Shown piece after piece: positions 17,893 through 26,516 of a stretch of 64,000 nucleotides of DNA. The translations under genes were made by a program, and so were the position numbers. The stretch is from DATNIB01 sp035604685 (GTDB lineage: Bacteria; Actinomycetota; Acidimicrobiia; Acidimicrobiales; RAAP-2). The notes under the pieces are model-generated. The model was not told where the DNA came from and searched no databases. It saw only the letters and a list, made by a program, of their open reading frames with translations. The stretch is taken from the NCBI GenBank assembly GCA_035604685.1, contig DATNIB010000035.1, positions 62,001 to 126,000 on the forward strand, written 5' to 3'. Positions within the stretch are counted from its first letter, which is position 1. Every line of letters begins with the position of its first letter.

Positions 17893-18813
17893 TCAATAGC
17901 CGGCTTCGGCATCGATCAGTCCCTCGAACGGCTCACCTGCGGCCAGGTGAGCCACGTTGGCGGCGATGCGCGCGGCCAACAGTGGCTCGGTCATCTCGGG
18001 GGTATCGGCGGTGTGCGGGGTGATGATGCAGTTGGACAGGGCCCAAAGCGGGTGGCCGTCGGGCAGCGGTTCGGGGTCGGTCACGTCGAGCGCAGCCCCG
18101 GCGATCTCGTGGCGAGCCAGGGCCTGGACGAGAGCGTCGGTGACGACATGGCGGCCGCGGGCGACGTTGACCAGCCAGGCTCGGGTATCCATCAGGGCGA
18201 GTTCGGGGCCCGAGATGATGCCCGTGGTCTGAGGGGTGAGCGCCAGAGCCACGAAGACGACGAGGGCATTGCGGAGAGCGTCGTGCAGGTGCTCGGTGGC
18301 GACTACCCGCGAGGCACCCGGGACAGGGTCAGGCCGGCGGCGGACCACGGTGGCTCGCACCCGGAACGGCGCGAGCAACCCGAGGAGGGCGATGGCGATG
18401 CCGCCGCCGCCAAGAACAGTGACCGGTTGGTCATAGAGGGAGAGCCCGGCCGGCTTCCCCCAGCTGCTGGCCCGGACCCGCTCAGGCAGGTGGCGAAGCC
18501 CCGCCAGGGCCAGGAGCAGGGCGTGTTCGGCTACCGGTTCGGCGTAGGAGCCCTTGGCACACGTCCAGGTGCGACCGTCACCGAAGATGCTCCGGGAGGC
18601 GTAGGACTCCACCCCGGCGAAGGGCAGCTGCACCCAGCGAATCCTGGGTGACGCCTCCAACACGCGGCTCAGGCCGTCGGGATCGCGAGGGGAGAGCCAT
18701 ACGAGTCCTTCAGCCGGTTCACCCGCTGCCACCGGGACGCCGCCACCCCGGCGGATGGCGTCCTCGGCAGAGGGAGTCGGTTCGGGACCGATTGCAATGC
18801 GGGGCGCTGGCAC
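17893..18813 (-). CDS. D-isomer-specific 2-hydroxyacid dehydrogenase family protein
   Basis: NAD(P)-dependent oxidoreductase of 306 residues. The Rossmann segment is VLGGGGIAIALLGLL, and the catalytic triad is visible as Arg in LVNVARGRHVV, Glu in DVTDPEPLP and His in CIITPHTADTPEM. The short catalytic domain and LVWLSPRD beginning resemble glyoxylate/hydroxypyruvate-type reductases; the substrate is unknown. Only about two thirds of sampled codons end in G or C, clearly fewer than in neighbouring genes, which suggests later acquisition. GTG 18813 is preceded by an AT-rich CATAGAAAT that may hold its -10. Confidence 0.9.
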   Translation of the reverse strand: MPAPRIAIGPEPTPSAEDAIRRGGGVPVAAGEPAEGLVWLSPRDPDGLSRVLEASPRIRWVQLPFAGVESYASRSIFGDGRTWTCAKGSYAEPVAEHALLLALAGLRHLPERVRASSWGKPAGLSLYDQPVTVLGGGGIAIALLGLLAPFRVRATVVRRRPDPVPGASRVVATEHLHDALRNALVVFVALALTPQTTGIISGPELALMDTRAWLVNVARGRHVVTDALVQALARHEIAGAALDVTDPEPLPDGHPLWALSNCIITPHTADTPEMTEPLLAARIAANVAHLAAGEPFEGLIDAEAGY

Positions 18814-19097
18814 GGCGTCATTTCTATGTGATCGGCACTCGCGAGGCTAAGTAGCGGAAGCGAGGTAGTGCGCGCGCCAGATCCGCGCCGCGGAGATGAC
18901 GCCCTTGCCGCCCTGGGCACCGCACTCAGACTTGTCCGGGCCCGGCCAGCTGGCGAAGGTGGCGCTCGGCGTGTCGCTCGTCAGCGCCGACACCCACCTC
19001 CTGGCGGCGGGGCTGGCCGAGTCCCCCGGAGCCATTGCGGAACGCCTTCGACTACTTCCCGGACACTGAAGGATCCCAGGCCCCCGGCCCGTTGATT
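18814..19097. other. 284-bp stretch without a confident gene; possible gene remnant
   Basis: No RNA gene or clear promoter is visible. On the plus strand about 18950-19067 reads as a hydrophobic coding-like frame (LAKVALGVSLVSADTHLLAA onwards, stop at about 19068) with high GC at third positions at first, and a different frame just upstream reads DDALAALGTALRLVRAR. Together they look like a frameshifted C-terminal gene fragment. A minus-strand frame (18847-19101) is also open. I cannot assign either. Confidence 0.3.
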
Positions 19098-20252
19098 TCA
19101 CCGCAAGGCGGAACGACGGAGCTTTCCCGAGTCTGTGCGGGGCAACCGATCCACGAGCACCAGCTCCTTCGGCGCCGACCAGGGCGAGAGCTCGTCGCCG
19201 GCCAGCCGGCGAAGGGACTCGAGGCTGGGGGGGTCGGCGGGGTCAGCGGGCACCACCCATGCCACCACCCGCTCGCCCCACTCGGCGTCCGGTCGCCTCC
19301 AGACTGCGACCTCTCGGACGCCGCGGTGCTCGGCCAGCACTTGCTCGACGGCCGCCGGCCAGACCTTCTCGCCTCCGGTGACCACTACCTCGGCGATCCG
19401 GCCCTCGACCCGTAGTCGACCGTCTGCCAGCAGCTGGCCGGCGTCTCCGGTGGGGAGCCAGCCTCCCGCACCGTCGGGTCCGGCGACTCGTGGATCGACG
19501 CCGTCGCGATAGGCACGCAGGAGCATGGGAGCTCGCACGAGGATCTCGCCGGACGCGCCCCTGCCGTCCTCGCCGGTCCCGATGGCTAGCTCGACCCCGT
19601 CGAGGGCCACACCGTCGTAGACGACACCGGACCCCGTCTCGGTCATGCCGTAGGTGGTGACCACGTTGGCGGCCAGCTCGGCCGGCGGGGCGGCACCGCC
19701 GAGGAGGATGCAGACGAATGCCGACGGATCGACCCGCGCCAGGGCGGTGGCGACGAGCGAGACGTGGGTGGTGTCGCCGCGTCGCCCCGAAGCGGACACG
19801 GCGTCGGCGTCGAAGGTGTCGTGCACGGTGACCGGTGTGTTTGTGACCAACGCGCGAAGGACGACGGACAGGCCGCCGATGTGAGCGAGGGGAAGACAGC
19901 AGAGCCACCGGTGGCGGGCGGGGTCGACCTCGAGCCGGGCCGAACTGGCCCGCGCCGAGGCCGCGATCGCGTCATGGGTGAGCACCACGCCCCGCGGGTC
20001 ACCAGTCGTCCCCGAGGTCGTCATGACCAGCGCGTCGCCCGTCTGCACGGGCAGGCCGCCCGGGAGCGGACGGCGATCGCCCGACTCGTCGAGGACCGCG
20101 GTGGGCCGCAGGGCACTGAGCTGGCTCCGGACCGCCCGTGGCGGGAGCCGCCGATCCAGGGGAGCGACGGCGTCGCCGGCGTCCCAGACCCGGCTCAGGG
20201 CGTCCACAAACGGCGCTCCACCAGGGAGGTCCAGGGCGACGAGCTCAGGCAT
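19098..20252 (-). CDS. menE: o-Succinylbenzoate--CoA ligase MenE
   Basis: ANL-superfamily ligase that activates o-succinylbenzoate with ATP and CoA in menaquinone synthesis. The 384-residue protein has the P-loop TTSGTTGDPRGVVLTH, the YGMTETGSG motif, the LPTGDAG hinge and a C-terminal PRTDSGKLRR lysine motif. It is shorter than many acyl-CoA ligases, as actinobacterial MenE usually is. Context with menB, menA, menH and menD makes the assignment firm. Its ATG is 21 bp from that of divergent menB. Confidence 0.92.
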   Translation of the reverse strand: MPELVALDLPGGAPFVDALSRVWDAGDAVAPLDRRLPPRAVRSQLSALRPTAVLDESGDRRPLPGGLPVQTGDALVMTTSGTTGDPRGVVLTHDAIAASARASSARLEVDPARHRWLCCLPLAHIGGLSVVLRALVTNTPVTVHDTFDADAVSASGRRGDTTHVSLVATALARVDPSAFVCILLGGAAPPAELAANVVTTYGMTETGSGVVYDGVALDGVELAIGTGEDGRGASGEILVRAPMLLRAYRDGVDPRVAGPDGAGGWLPTGDAGQLLADGRLRVEGRIAEVVVTGGEKVWPAAVEQVLAEHRGVREVAVWRRPDAEWGERVVAWVVPADPADPPSLESLRRLAGDELSPWSAPKELVLVDRLPRTDSGKLRRSALR

Positions 20253-20259
20253 CCGCCGG

Positions 20260-20266
20260 TAGCGTA
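20260..20266. promoter_or_regulatory. Symmetric bidirectional -10 (TAGCGTA) between menE and menB
   Basis: TAGCGT (20260-20265, plus) and TACGCT (20261-20266, minus) overlap in one TANNNTA heptamer. Each lies exactly 8 nt from the respective ATG (20274 and 20252). Both transcripts would be leaderless and their promoters would compete for the same melting site. Confidence 0.55.
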
Positions 20267-20273
20267 GGTCCCG

Positions 20274-21173
20274 ATGGTCCCGCTACGAACCGTGATCAGC
20301 GGGCCGCCCACCGACCCCCTCGACGGGCTGCGCGCCCTGCCCGGACCGAGCTGGAAGGCGGCGGCAGAGTTCAGCGACATCCGCTACGAGACGGCCGAGG
20401 GCATCGCGCGGATCACGATCTGCCGGCCCGAGGTGCGCAATGCCTTCCGGCCCCAGACGCTCTTCGAGCTGACCGACGCCTTCGGGGCCGCCCGTGACGA
20501 CCCCGACGTGGGCGTCATCATCCTGCGCGGTGAGGGGCCCGACGCCTTCTGCTCGGGCGGCGACCAGCGCATCCGGGGGGAGGACGGCTACATCGGGGCC
20601 GACGCCGTGGCCGAGCGCGGCATCGGGCGCCTCAACGTCCTCGACCTCCAGGTCCTCATCCGGCGGATCCCCAAGCCGGTCATCGCGAGCGTGGCCGGGT
20701 ACGCCATCGGGGGCGGCCACGTGCTGCATCTGGTCTGTGACCTGACGATCGCCGCCGACAACGCGCGCTTCGGCCAGACCGGCCCCATGGTCGGCAGCTT
20801 CGACGGCGGCTACGGGTCGGGCCTGCTGGCCCGCACCATCGGGCTGAAACGGGCCAAGGAGATCTGGTTCCTCTGCCGCCAGTACGACGCGGCCGAGGCC
20901 TTGGCCTGGGGGCTCGTGAACACGGTGGTGCCGCTCGACGACCTCGAGACGGAGACCGCGGCCTGGTGCCGTCGGATCCTCTCGCTCTCGCCGATCGCCC
21001 TGCGCATGCTGAAGGCCGGCTTCAATGCGGCCGACGACGGGCTGGCCGGGGTGCAGCAGCTGGCCGGCGACGCCACCATGCTCTTCTACATGACCGAAGA
21101 GGGCCAAGAGGGGCGCAACGCCTACCTGGAGCATCGTCCGCCCGACTTCTCTCGCTTCCCCCGGCGGCCGTGA
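20274..21173 (+). CDS. menB: 1,4-Dihydroxy-2-naphthoyl-CoA synthase MenB
   Basis: Crotonase-fold enzyme that cyclises o-succinylbenzoyl-CoA. The 299-residue protein contains RNAFRPQTLFELTDAF, the oxyanion-hole region DAFCSGGDQRIRG, AGYAIGGGHVLHLVCDLTIAADNARFGQTGP and a C-terminal MTEEGQEGRNAYLEHRPPDFSRFPRRP typical of MenB. The stop overlaps menA as GTGA, so the two are translationally coupled. Confidence 0.96.
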   Translation: MVPLRTVISGPPTDPLDGLRALPGPSWKAAAEFSDIRYETAEGIARITICRPEVRNAFRPQTLFELTDAFGAARDDPDVGVIILRGEGPDAFCSGGDQRIRGEDGYIGADAVAERGIGRLNVLDLQVLIRRIPKPVIASVAGYAIGGGHVLHLVCDLTIAADNARFGQTGPMVGSFDGGYGSGLLARTIGLKRAKEIWFLCRQYDAAEALAWGLVNTVVPLDDLETETAAWCRRILSLSPIALRMLKAGFNAADDGLAGVQQLAGDATMLFYMTEEGQEGRNAYLEHRPPDFSRFPRRP

Positions 21174-22081
21174 CCACACTGCCGACGGGGTCCGGCACGC
21201 CGCCGGCACCCGGCGGTCTGGCTCGCTGGGTGGTGGGCGCCCGGCCGCGCACGCTCGCCTCCGCGGTGACCCCGGTCTGTGTCGGCACGGCGATCGGCCG
21301 GTGGTCGACCGGCGCCCCGGTCTTCTGGTGGCGCGCCGGCGGGGCGCTCTGTGTCGCGCTCGCCATCCAGATCGGCACCAACTACGCCAACGACTACGCC
21401 GACGGCGTGCGGGGCACCGACGAGGGGCGCGTCGGCCCGCGGCGCCTCGTCGCCTCGGGCCTGGCCTCGCCCCGCGCCGTCGCCCTGGCGGCGGCGGCGT
21501 CGTTCGCCGTGGCCGGCTTCGTGGGGTTGGCCCTGGCGGCCACCACGACCTGGTGGCTGCTCCTGGTGGGCGCGGCCTCGGTGGCCGCGGGCTGGCTCTA
21601 CACCGGGGGTCCCCGCCCCTACGGCTACCTCGGCCTGGGGGAGCCGTTCGTGTTCGTGTTCTTCGGCCTCGTCGCCACCATGGGATCCGCCTACCTGCAG
21701 GCCGGCCGGGTGACGCTCGTGTCGCTCGCGGCGGCCGTCCCCGTCGGCTTCGTCACGACGGCGCTGCTCGAGGCGAACAACCTGCGAGACCGGGAGGGCG
21801 ACGCCGCGGCGGGAAAGCGCACGCTGGCGGTCCGCCTCGGAGGAGACCGGGCCCGCTGGCTCTACGTGGGCGCGCTCGGCGCCGGCGCGCTCGGCATCGC
21901 GGCTCTGGCCGTGCGTCGCCCGGTGGCGCTGATCGCGCTCGGCGCGTTGGCGATTGGCCTCCCGTCCATTCGCCGGGTGCTGGGCGGTGCCCAAGGCAAG
22001 GACCTGCTCCCGGTGCTCGCCGCCACCGGCCGCATCCAGATCGCGCTCGGTGCGCTGCTCGTCGTCGGGATCCTCGTATGA
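21170..22081 (+). CDS. menA: 1,4-Dihydroxy-2-naphthoate polyprenyltransferase MenA
   Basis: UbiA-type membrane prenyltransferase that joins the naphthoate ring to the polyprenyl chain. The 303-residue protein has multiple hydrophobic helices and the Mg-binding motif NYANDYADGVRGTDEGRVGP plus a second ANNLRDREGD motif. GTG 21170 overlaps the menB stop; the frame extends upstream inside menB but without similarity. Ends 11 bp before convergent menH. Confidence 0.95.
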   Translation: MTTLPTGSGTPPAPGGLARWVVGARPRTLASAVTPVCVGTAIGRWSTGAPVFWWRAGGALCVALAIQIGTNYANDYADGVRGTDEGRVGPRRLVASGLASPRAVALAAAASFAVAGFVGLALAATTTWWLLLVGAASVAAGWLYTGGPRPYGYLGLGEPFVFVFFGLVATMGSAYLQAGRVTLVSLAAAVPVGFVTTALLEANNLRDREGDAAAGKRTLAVRLGGDRARWLYVGALGAGALGIAALAVRRPVALIALGALAIGLPSIRRVLGGAQGKDLLPVLAATGRIQIALGALLVVGILV

Positions 22082-22092
22082 GGAACGCTCCC

Positions 22093-22869
22093 TCAGCGCG
22101 GGGTCTCGGTCGCGGACAGCCACGAGGCGACGAAGCGCGCGGACAGCGCGGGCTGCTCGAGGTGGGCGGCGTGCGCCGCGCCGGGCACCGCCGAGAACAC
22201 GCCTCCGGTGAGCGCGGCGATGCGCAGACCGGCCACCACGAAGCGCGGATCGTTCGCCCCGGCGAGCACCAGCACCGGCACCCGGCAGGTAGCCAGCCGG
22301 TCCCACAGCGGCTGCTGGGTCCCGGTCCCGGCCAGGCGGAGGCTGGAGGCGAGTCCGGCCGCGGTGTTGCGCCGGCGCTCGTCGATCTCTGCGGCGTCGG
22401 GCCGGAGCGTGCCGAACATCGGATTGGCCAGCCAGCGCTCGAGGAACCCGTCGAGGTCGCCGTCGCGTTCGAGCTCGTCGGCCAGCTCCTCGTCCCGGGC
22501 CCGGCGCGCGGCGCGAGCGGCGTCGTCCTCGATGCCCCCCGTGGCGCCGATGAGGATCAGCCGCCGCACGCGCTCGGGGTGGTCGAGGGCCGCGTGGAGG
22601 GCGACCCGGGCCCCGAGGGAGTAGCCGAGCAGGTCGACGGGAACCTCGCCGGCCCGCGCCGCGGCGTCGAGCACGAGCTCGCCTGCGGTCGGAAGGTCGG
22701 CCTCGACCGTCGACGACCCGGCGTGGCCGGGGAGGTCCACCGAGACGAGCTGGCGGTGACGGGCCAGTGCCACCGCGAAGGGGCCCCACAGGCGGCCCGT
22801 CTGGGTGAACCCGTGCGCGAGCACGATCGGCGGCCCCTCGCCCACCAGTTCTACGTGCAGGGCGGCCAT
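22093..22869 (-). CDS. menH: Alpha/beta hydrolase, probable SHCHC synthase MenH
   Basis: The 258-residue alpha/beta-hydrolase has the nucleophile elbow LLGYSLGARVAL, VLAHGFTQTGRLWGPF near the oxyanion hole, FLERWLANPMFGTL in the cap region and a late catalytic His in GAAHAAHLEQP. Position between menA and menD and the cap motif support MenH, which eliminates pyruvate to form SHCHC; a general hydrolase cannot be formally excluded. Its ATG is 5 bp from the menD GTG. Confidence 0.85.
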   Translation of the reverse strand: MAALHVELVGEGPPIVLAHGFTQTGRLWGPFAVALARHRQLVSVDLPGHAGSSTVEADLPTAGELVLDAAARAGEVPVDLLGYSLGARVALHAALDHPERVRRLILIGATGGIEDDAARAARRARDEELADELERDGDLDGFLERWLANPMFGTLRPDAAEIDERRRNTAAGLASSLRLAGTGTQQPLWDRLATCRVPVLVLAGANDPRFVVAGLRIAALTGGVFSAVPGAAHAAHLEQPALSARFVASWLSATETPR

Positions 22870-22874
22870 CAGCG

Positions 22875-24644
22875 GTGAGCGTACCGATCACCGCACAGGC
22901 GACGTTCGCCGCCACCCTGGTCGACGAATGGGTGCGGGCCGGCGTGCGCGACGCGGTCGTCTGCCCGGGGTCCCGCTCGACGCCGCTGGCGCTGGCGCTG
23001 GCCGAGCGCGACGAGCTGTCGGTCCACGTCCGGCTGGACGAGCGCGGCGCGGCGTTCTTCGCCATCGGCTGCAGCCTGGCGAGCGGCCAGCCGACGGTCG
23101 TCTGCACGACGAGCGGGACGGCGGCGGCCGAGCTGCACGCCGGGGTGGTCGAGGCGCACCACGCGGGCGTTCCCCTCATCGTCTGCACCGCCGACCGCCC
23201 ATTCTCGTTGCACGACGTCGGTGCACCCCAGACGATCGACCAGCAGGGCCTCTTCTCCGCCGCGGTCGGGTGGTCGGTCGCGCCGGGGGTGCCGGACGGC
23301 TCGGGGTCGGCCGCGTGGCGGTCGATCGGCGCGCGCAGCGTCGTCGAGGCGCGGCTCGGCCGGCGCGGTCCGGGTCCGGTCCACCTCAACCTTGCCTTCG
23401 CGGACCCGTTGGTGGGCGCCGCGGGGGCGCTCCCGCCGGGCAGGGCCGACGGCGGTCCGTGGCACGCCGCCCGCTCGCCGCTCGGCGCGCCGTCGAGCGC
23501 GGATGTGGGCGCGTCGCTCGAGCGCTGGGGCGGCCGGCGCGGTCTGCTCGTGGTGGGCGCCGACGGCGGATCGCCCAAGCACGTCTACGGCCTGGCCGAG
23601 GTCCTCGGCTGGCCGGTGCTGGCCGATCCGCGCTCGGGGTGCCGGCTGCCGCGCCCCGGGGCGGTGGCGGCGGCCGATGCGATCCTGCGCGACCCGGCGG
23701 TCCGCGCCGCCCTGCAGCCTGAAGTGGTGTTGCTCCTCGGGTCGCCCTGGGCGTCGAAGGTGCTCGGCGCCTTCGTGACCGAGTCGGCCGGCCAGGGCGC
23801 GTCGGTGGTGGCGGTCGAGCGGTGGGGCCGCTGGTCCGATCCGGACCGGGTGGTGGGGGAGGAGTGGCCGATCGACCCGGACGCCTGGCTGTGCGAGGCG
23901 CGCCGCGCCGCGGTCGCGCACGGTGCGCCGCGGTTCGCGAACTGGGAGCAGCAGTGGCTCCTGGCGGAGGCCGCGGCGCAGGGGGCGATCGACGCCACAC
24001 TGGCCGGCGAGGCCACCGCCCGGGGCGGGGCGCTGAACGAGCCCGCGCTCGGACGCCGGCTCCTGTCGCTCGTGCCGCCCGGCGCGGTCGTCATGGTCTC
24101 CTCGTCGATGCCGGTCCGCGACCTCGAGTGGTTCACCCCGGTGTTGGCCGATCCGCCGAGCGTGGTCGCCAACCGCGGTGCCAACGGGATCGACGGCGTG
24201 TGCGCCACCGCCCGGGGCCTCGCCACCGGTCGCTCGCCGGTCGTGGGCGTGCTCGGGGACCTGGCGTTTCTCCACGACGTCTCCTCGCTCCTGACCCCGC
24301 TCGGCGAGGCGGGATCCGGCTGCACGCTCGTCGTCGTGGACAACGGCGGCGGCGGCATCTTCAACTTCCTGCAGCCGGCCGAGGCGCTCGAGGAGCCGCG
24401 CTTCGAGGCCCTCTTCGGCACCCCCCAGGCGGCGTCGGTGGCCGATGTGGCCCGGGGGTTCGGCCTGGCCGTCACCGAGGCGGTGACCGAGGAGGCGCTC
24501 GAGGCGGCGCTGCGCGAGTCGGTGCAGCTCGATGCATTGTCGGTCGTGCGCGTCCCGGTTCCCGCGCGGGCCGACAACGTTGCCCTCCACGGGCGCATCG
24601 ACGGGGCCGTCGCGACGGCCGTGCGGCGGGCCCTCCTGTCCTGA
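22875..24644 (+). CDS. menD: 2-Succinyl-5-enolpyruvyl-6-hydroxy-3-cyclohexene-1-carboxylate synthase MenD
   Basis: Thiamine-diphosphate enzyme that adds alpha-ketoglutarate-derived succinic semialdehyde to isochorismate. The 589-residue protein has AVVCPGSRSTPLALALAERD, the catalytic-Glu region HVRLDERGAAFFAIG, TSGTAAAELHAGVVEAHHAGVPLIV and the TPP/Mg motif GDLAFLHD...VVVDNGGGGIFNFL. menC and menF are not in the window. The promoter is not obvious; it must lie inside menH if GTG 22875 is correct. Confidence 0.96.
   Translation: MSVPITAQATFAATLVDEWVRAGVRDAVVCPGSRSTPLALALAERDELSVHVRLDERGAAFFAIGCSLASGQPTVVCTTSGTAAAELHAGVVEAHHAGVPLIVCTADRPFSLHDVGAPQTIDQQGLFSAAVGWSVAPGVPDGSGSAAWRSIGARSVVEARLGRRGPGPVHLNLAFADPLVGAAGALPPGRADGGPWHAARSPLGAPSSADVGASLERWGGRRGLLVVGADGGSPKHVYGLAEVLGWPVLADPRSGCRLPRPGAVAAADAILRDPAVRAALQPEVVLLLGSPWASKVLGAFVTESAGQGASVVAVERWGRWSDPDRVVGEEWPIDPDAWLCEARRAAVAHGAPRFANWEQQWLLAEAAAQGAIDATLAGEATARGGALNEPALGRRLLSLVPPGAVVMVSSSMPVRDLEWFTPVLADPPSVVANRGANGIDGVCATARGLATGRSPVVGVLGDLAFLHDVSSLLTPLGEAGSGCTLVVVDNGGGGIFNFLQPAEALEEPRFEALFGTPQAASVADVARGFGLAVTEAVTEEALEAALRESVQLDALSVVRVPVPARADNVALHGRIDGAVATAVRRALLS
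22878..22883 (-). promoter_or_regulatory. Predicted -10 (TACGCT) of menH inside the menD start
   Basis: On the minus strand TACGCT lies 8 nt before the menH ATG, the same hexamer and spacing as for menE. It falls in codons 2-3 of menD. Confidence 0.4.
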
Positions 24645-24696
24645 GTGCCCTGCCCGCCGGTGCACGCCGGCGAGCAGGGGGTCCGTGGCCCTGTGG

Positions 24697-24702
24697 CAGG
24701 CT
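24697..24702 (+). promoter_or_regulatory. Possible -10 (CAGGCT) of tyrS
   Basis: CAGGCT lies 6 nt before the tyrS GTG; the first base departs from TANNNT. The same CAGGCT plus 6-nt spacing occurs before the metallo-beta-lactamase-fold gene start at 38938. Confidence 0.3.
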
Positions 24703-24708
24703 GGATCG

Positions 24709-25992
24709 GTGACCGCGCTCTCCGCCGATCTGGAGTTCCGCGGGCTCATCCACCAGATGTCCGATCCCTCGTTGAAGGAGCGCCTCGACGCGGGGGGTCT
24801 GACCGTCTACATCGGGTTCGATCCGTCCCAGCCGAGCCTCCAGTTCGGCAACCTCCTCCAGCTCTGCATGCTGCGGCGGCTCCAGCTGGCCGGCCACCGG
24901 CCGATCGTGCTCTCGGGCGGCGGGACCGGCATGGTCGGTGACCCCGGCGGCCGGAGCGACGAGCGGAACCTGCTCGGCCAAGACGAGCTGGCGGCCAACG
25001 TGGCCGGCATCCGGCCCCAGCTCGAGGCGCTCTTGGACTTCGGGGAGGCGGCGGGGCCGAACCGGGCGCTGCTGCTCGACAACAGCGCGTGGCTGGGCTC
25101 GATTCGCCTGGTCGAGTTCCTGCGCGATGTGGGCAAGCACTTCAGCGTGAGCCAGATGGTGGCCAAGGAGTCCGTCCGCTCCCGCCTTGAACGGGCCGGG
25201 CATGGCATCTCCTACACCGAGTTCAGCTACATGCTGCTCCAGGCCTACGACTACCTCCGCCTCTACCAGGACCACGGCTGCCAGCTGCAGGTGGGCGGCA
25301 GCGACCAGTGGGGGAACATCGTCATGGGCGTCGAGCTCATCGGCCGGGCCTGCGGCGGTGAGGCGTTCGCGCTCACCACGCCGCTCGTCACCCAGCCCGA
25401 CGGCACCAAGTTCGGCAAGAGCGCCAGAGGCGCGGTGTGGCTCGATCCGAAGCGGACCAGCCCGTACTTGTTCTTCCAGTTCCTGATCAACACGGTCGAC
25501 GCCGTCGTCGACGACTACCTGCGGTACTTCACCTTCCTCGACCAAGACGAGATCCTGGCGCTGCGCGACGAGACGGCCGCGCGGCCAGAGCGACGCGTCG
25601 CCCAGCGCCGTCTGGCCCACGAGGTGTGCGCGCTCGTGCATGGGACCCAAGAGACCGAGCGCGCCGAGCGGGCCTCGCAGGCGCTCTTCGGCGAGGAGAT
25701 CGCCGAGCTCGACGAGGCCACCCTGCTCGAGGTGGTGAAGGACGCGCCCTCGAGCTCGCTCTCGCGGGCAGCTCTGCTCGACGGGGTGGGCCTCGTCGAC
25801 GCGCTGAGCGAGGGCGGACTGGCCAAGTCCAAGACAGAGGCGCGCCGGCTCATCGGCTCCCACAGCGTCTATGTCAACAACCGGCGGGCCGAAGGCGAGG
25901 ATCGCCGACTGGGGCCCACCGACCTCCTGCACGACCGCTACATCGTCCTGCGCAAGGGCCCGCGCTCCTTCCACCTGCTGCGCATCGAGTGA
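24709..25992 (+). CDS. tyrS: Tyrosyl-tRNA synthetase
   Basis: Class I synthetase, 427 residues: Rossmann catalytic core (VYIGFDPSQPSLQFGNLL, GGGTGMVGDPGGRSDERNLL), the KMSKS-equivalent TKFGKS and a C-terminal S4 domain (ALSEGGLAKSKTEARRLI). The HIGH motif is degenerate: typical LHIGH or LHLGN is LQFGN here, so the first His is replaced by Gln. GTG 24709 gives the expected beginning (SADLEFRGLIHQMSD); the upstream open frame lies in menD. Stop overlaps the next gene as GTGA. Confidence 0.96.
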   Translation: MTALSADLEFRGLIHQMSDPSLKERLDAGGLTVYIGFDPSQPSLQFGNLLQLCMLRRLQLAGHRPIVLSGGGTGMVGDPGGRSDERNLLGQDELAANVAGIRPQLEALLDFGEAAGPNRALLLDNSAWLGSIRLVEFLRDVGKHFSVSQMVAKESVRSRLERAGHGISYTEFSYMLLQAYDYLRLYQDHGCQLQVGGSDQWGNIVMGVELIGRACGGEAFALTTPLVTQPDGTKFGKSARGAVWLDPKRTSPYLFFQFLINTVDAVVDDYLRYFTFLDQDEILALRDETAARPERRVAQRRLAHEVCALVHGTQETERAERASQALFGEEIAELDEATLLEVVKDAPSSSLSRAALLDGVGLVDALSEGGLAKSKTEARRLIGSHSVYVNNRRAEGEDRRLGPTDLLHDRYIVLRKGPRSFHLLRIE

Positions 25993-26516
25993 GCGGGGGG
26001 CGGGGGCGCTGGAAGGTGGCCGCCGCCGCGGTGGGTGTGGTGGCGATCGGTGTGGTGGCGTTCCTCGCCTACGGCGGCCTCGGACCGAGCGGCACCCCGC
26101 GCCACCGGCTGACCGTCTGGGTGGAGGCGAGCCGGCTGGGCCAGGTCGTGGGCACCCTGGAGGCCGACGCGGCGCGGGTGACCACGGCCGTGGCCGACCA
26201 CCGGGATGCCCGCGTGATGCACACCATCTGCGGGGTGCTCCTCACCGACGCCCAGTCGGCCAACGGCGACCTGCCGACGCCCGACGGCGGCCTCACCAAT
26301 ACGCTGGCGCGCGCCTACGAGCTCGAGTACGAGGCGGGCAATGACTGCTACTCGGCGGGTTCGACCAACACCGAGCTCCTCAACCGCTCGGCGGTCGAGC
26401 GGAGGGAGGCCGCCACCCAGTTCAGCCGCGCCCTGGACCGGGTCGAGCAGGTGACCGGCCGACCCCTGTCCACGACGACGACCACCGAGCCGGGCGGGGG
26501 CGGGGTCTTCGGATGA
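25989..26516 (+). CDS. Membrane-anchored protein of unknown function
   Basis: The 175-residue protein has one N-terminal membrane helix (about residues 9-29, AAAAVGVVAIGVVAFLAYGG), then an extracytoplasmic helical domain with two cysteines (HTICGVLL and GNDCYS) that may pair, ending in a Thr-rich TTTTTEPGGGG tail. No family recognised. It starts in a GTGA overlap with tyrS and ends in an ATGA overlap with the flavin-reductase gene, so the three form one coupled unit. Confidence 0.75.
   Translation: MSGGRGRWKVAAAAVGVVAIGVVAFLAYGGLGPSGTPRHRLTVWVEASRLGQVVGTLEADAARVTTAVADHRDARVMHTICGVLLTDAQSANGDLPTPDGGLTNTLARAYELEYEAGNDCYSAGSTNTELLNRSAVERREAATQFSRALDRVEQVTGRPLSTTTTTEPGGGGVFG

Noticed and set aside
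18814..19101. Minus-strand open frame 18847-19101 as a gene
   Set aside because: Its composition does not look coding, it overlaps the menE end, and the plus-strand fragment shows a stronger codon bias. Kept only as a possible remnant region.
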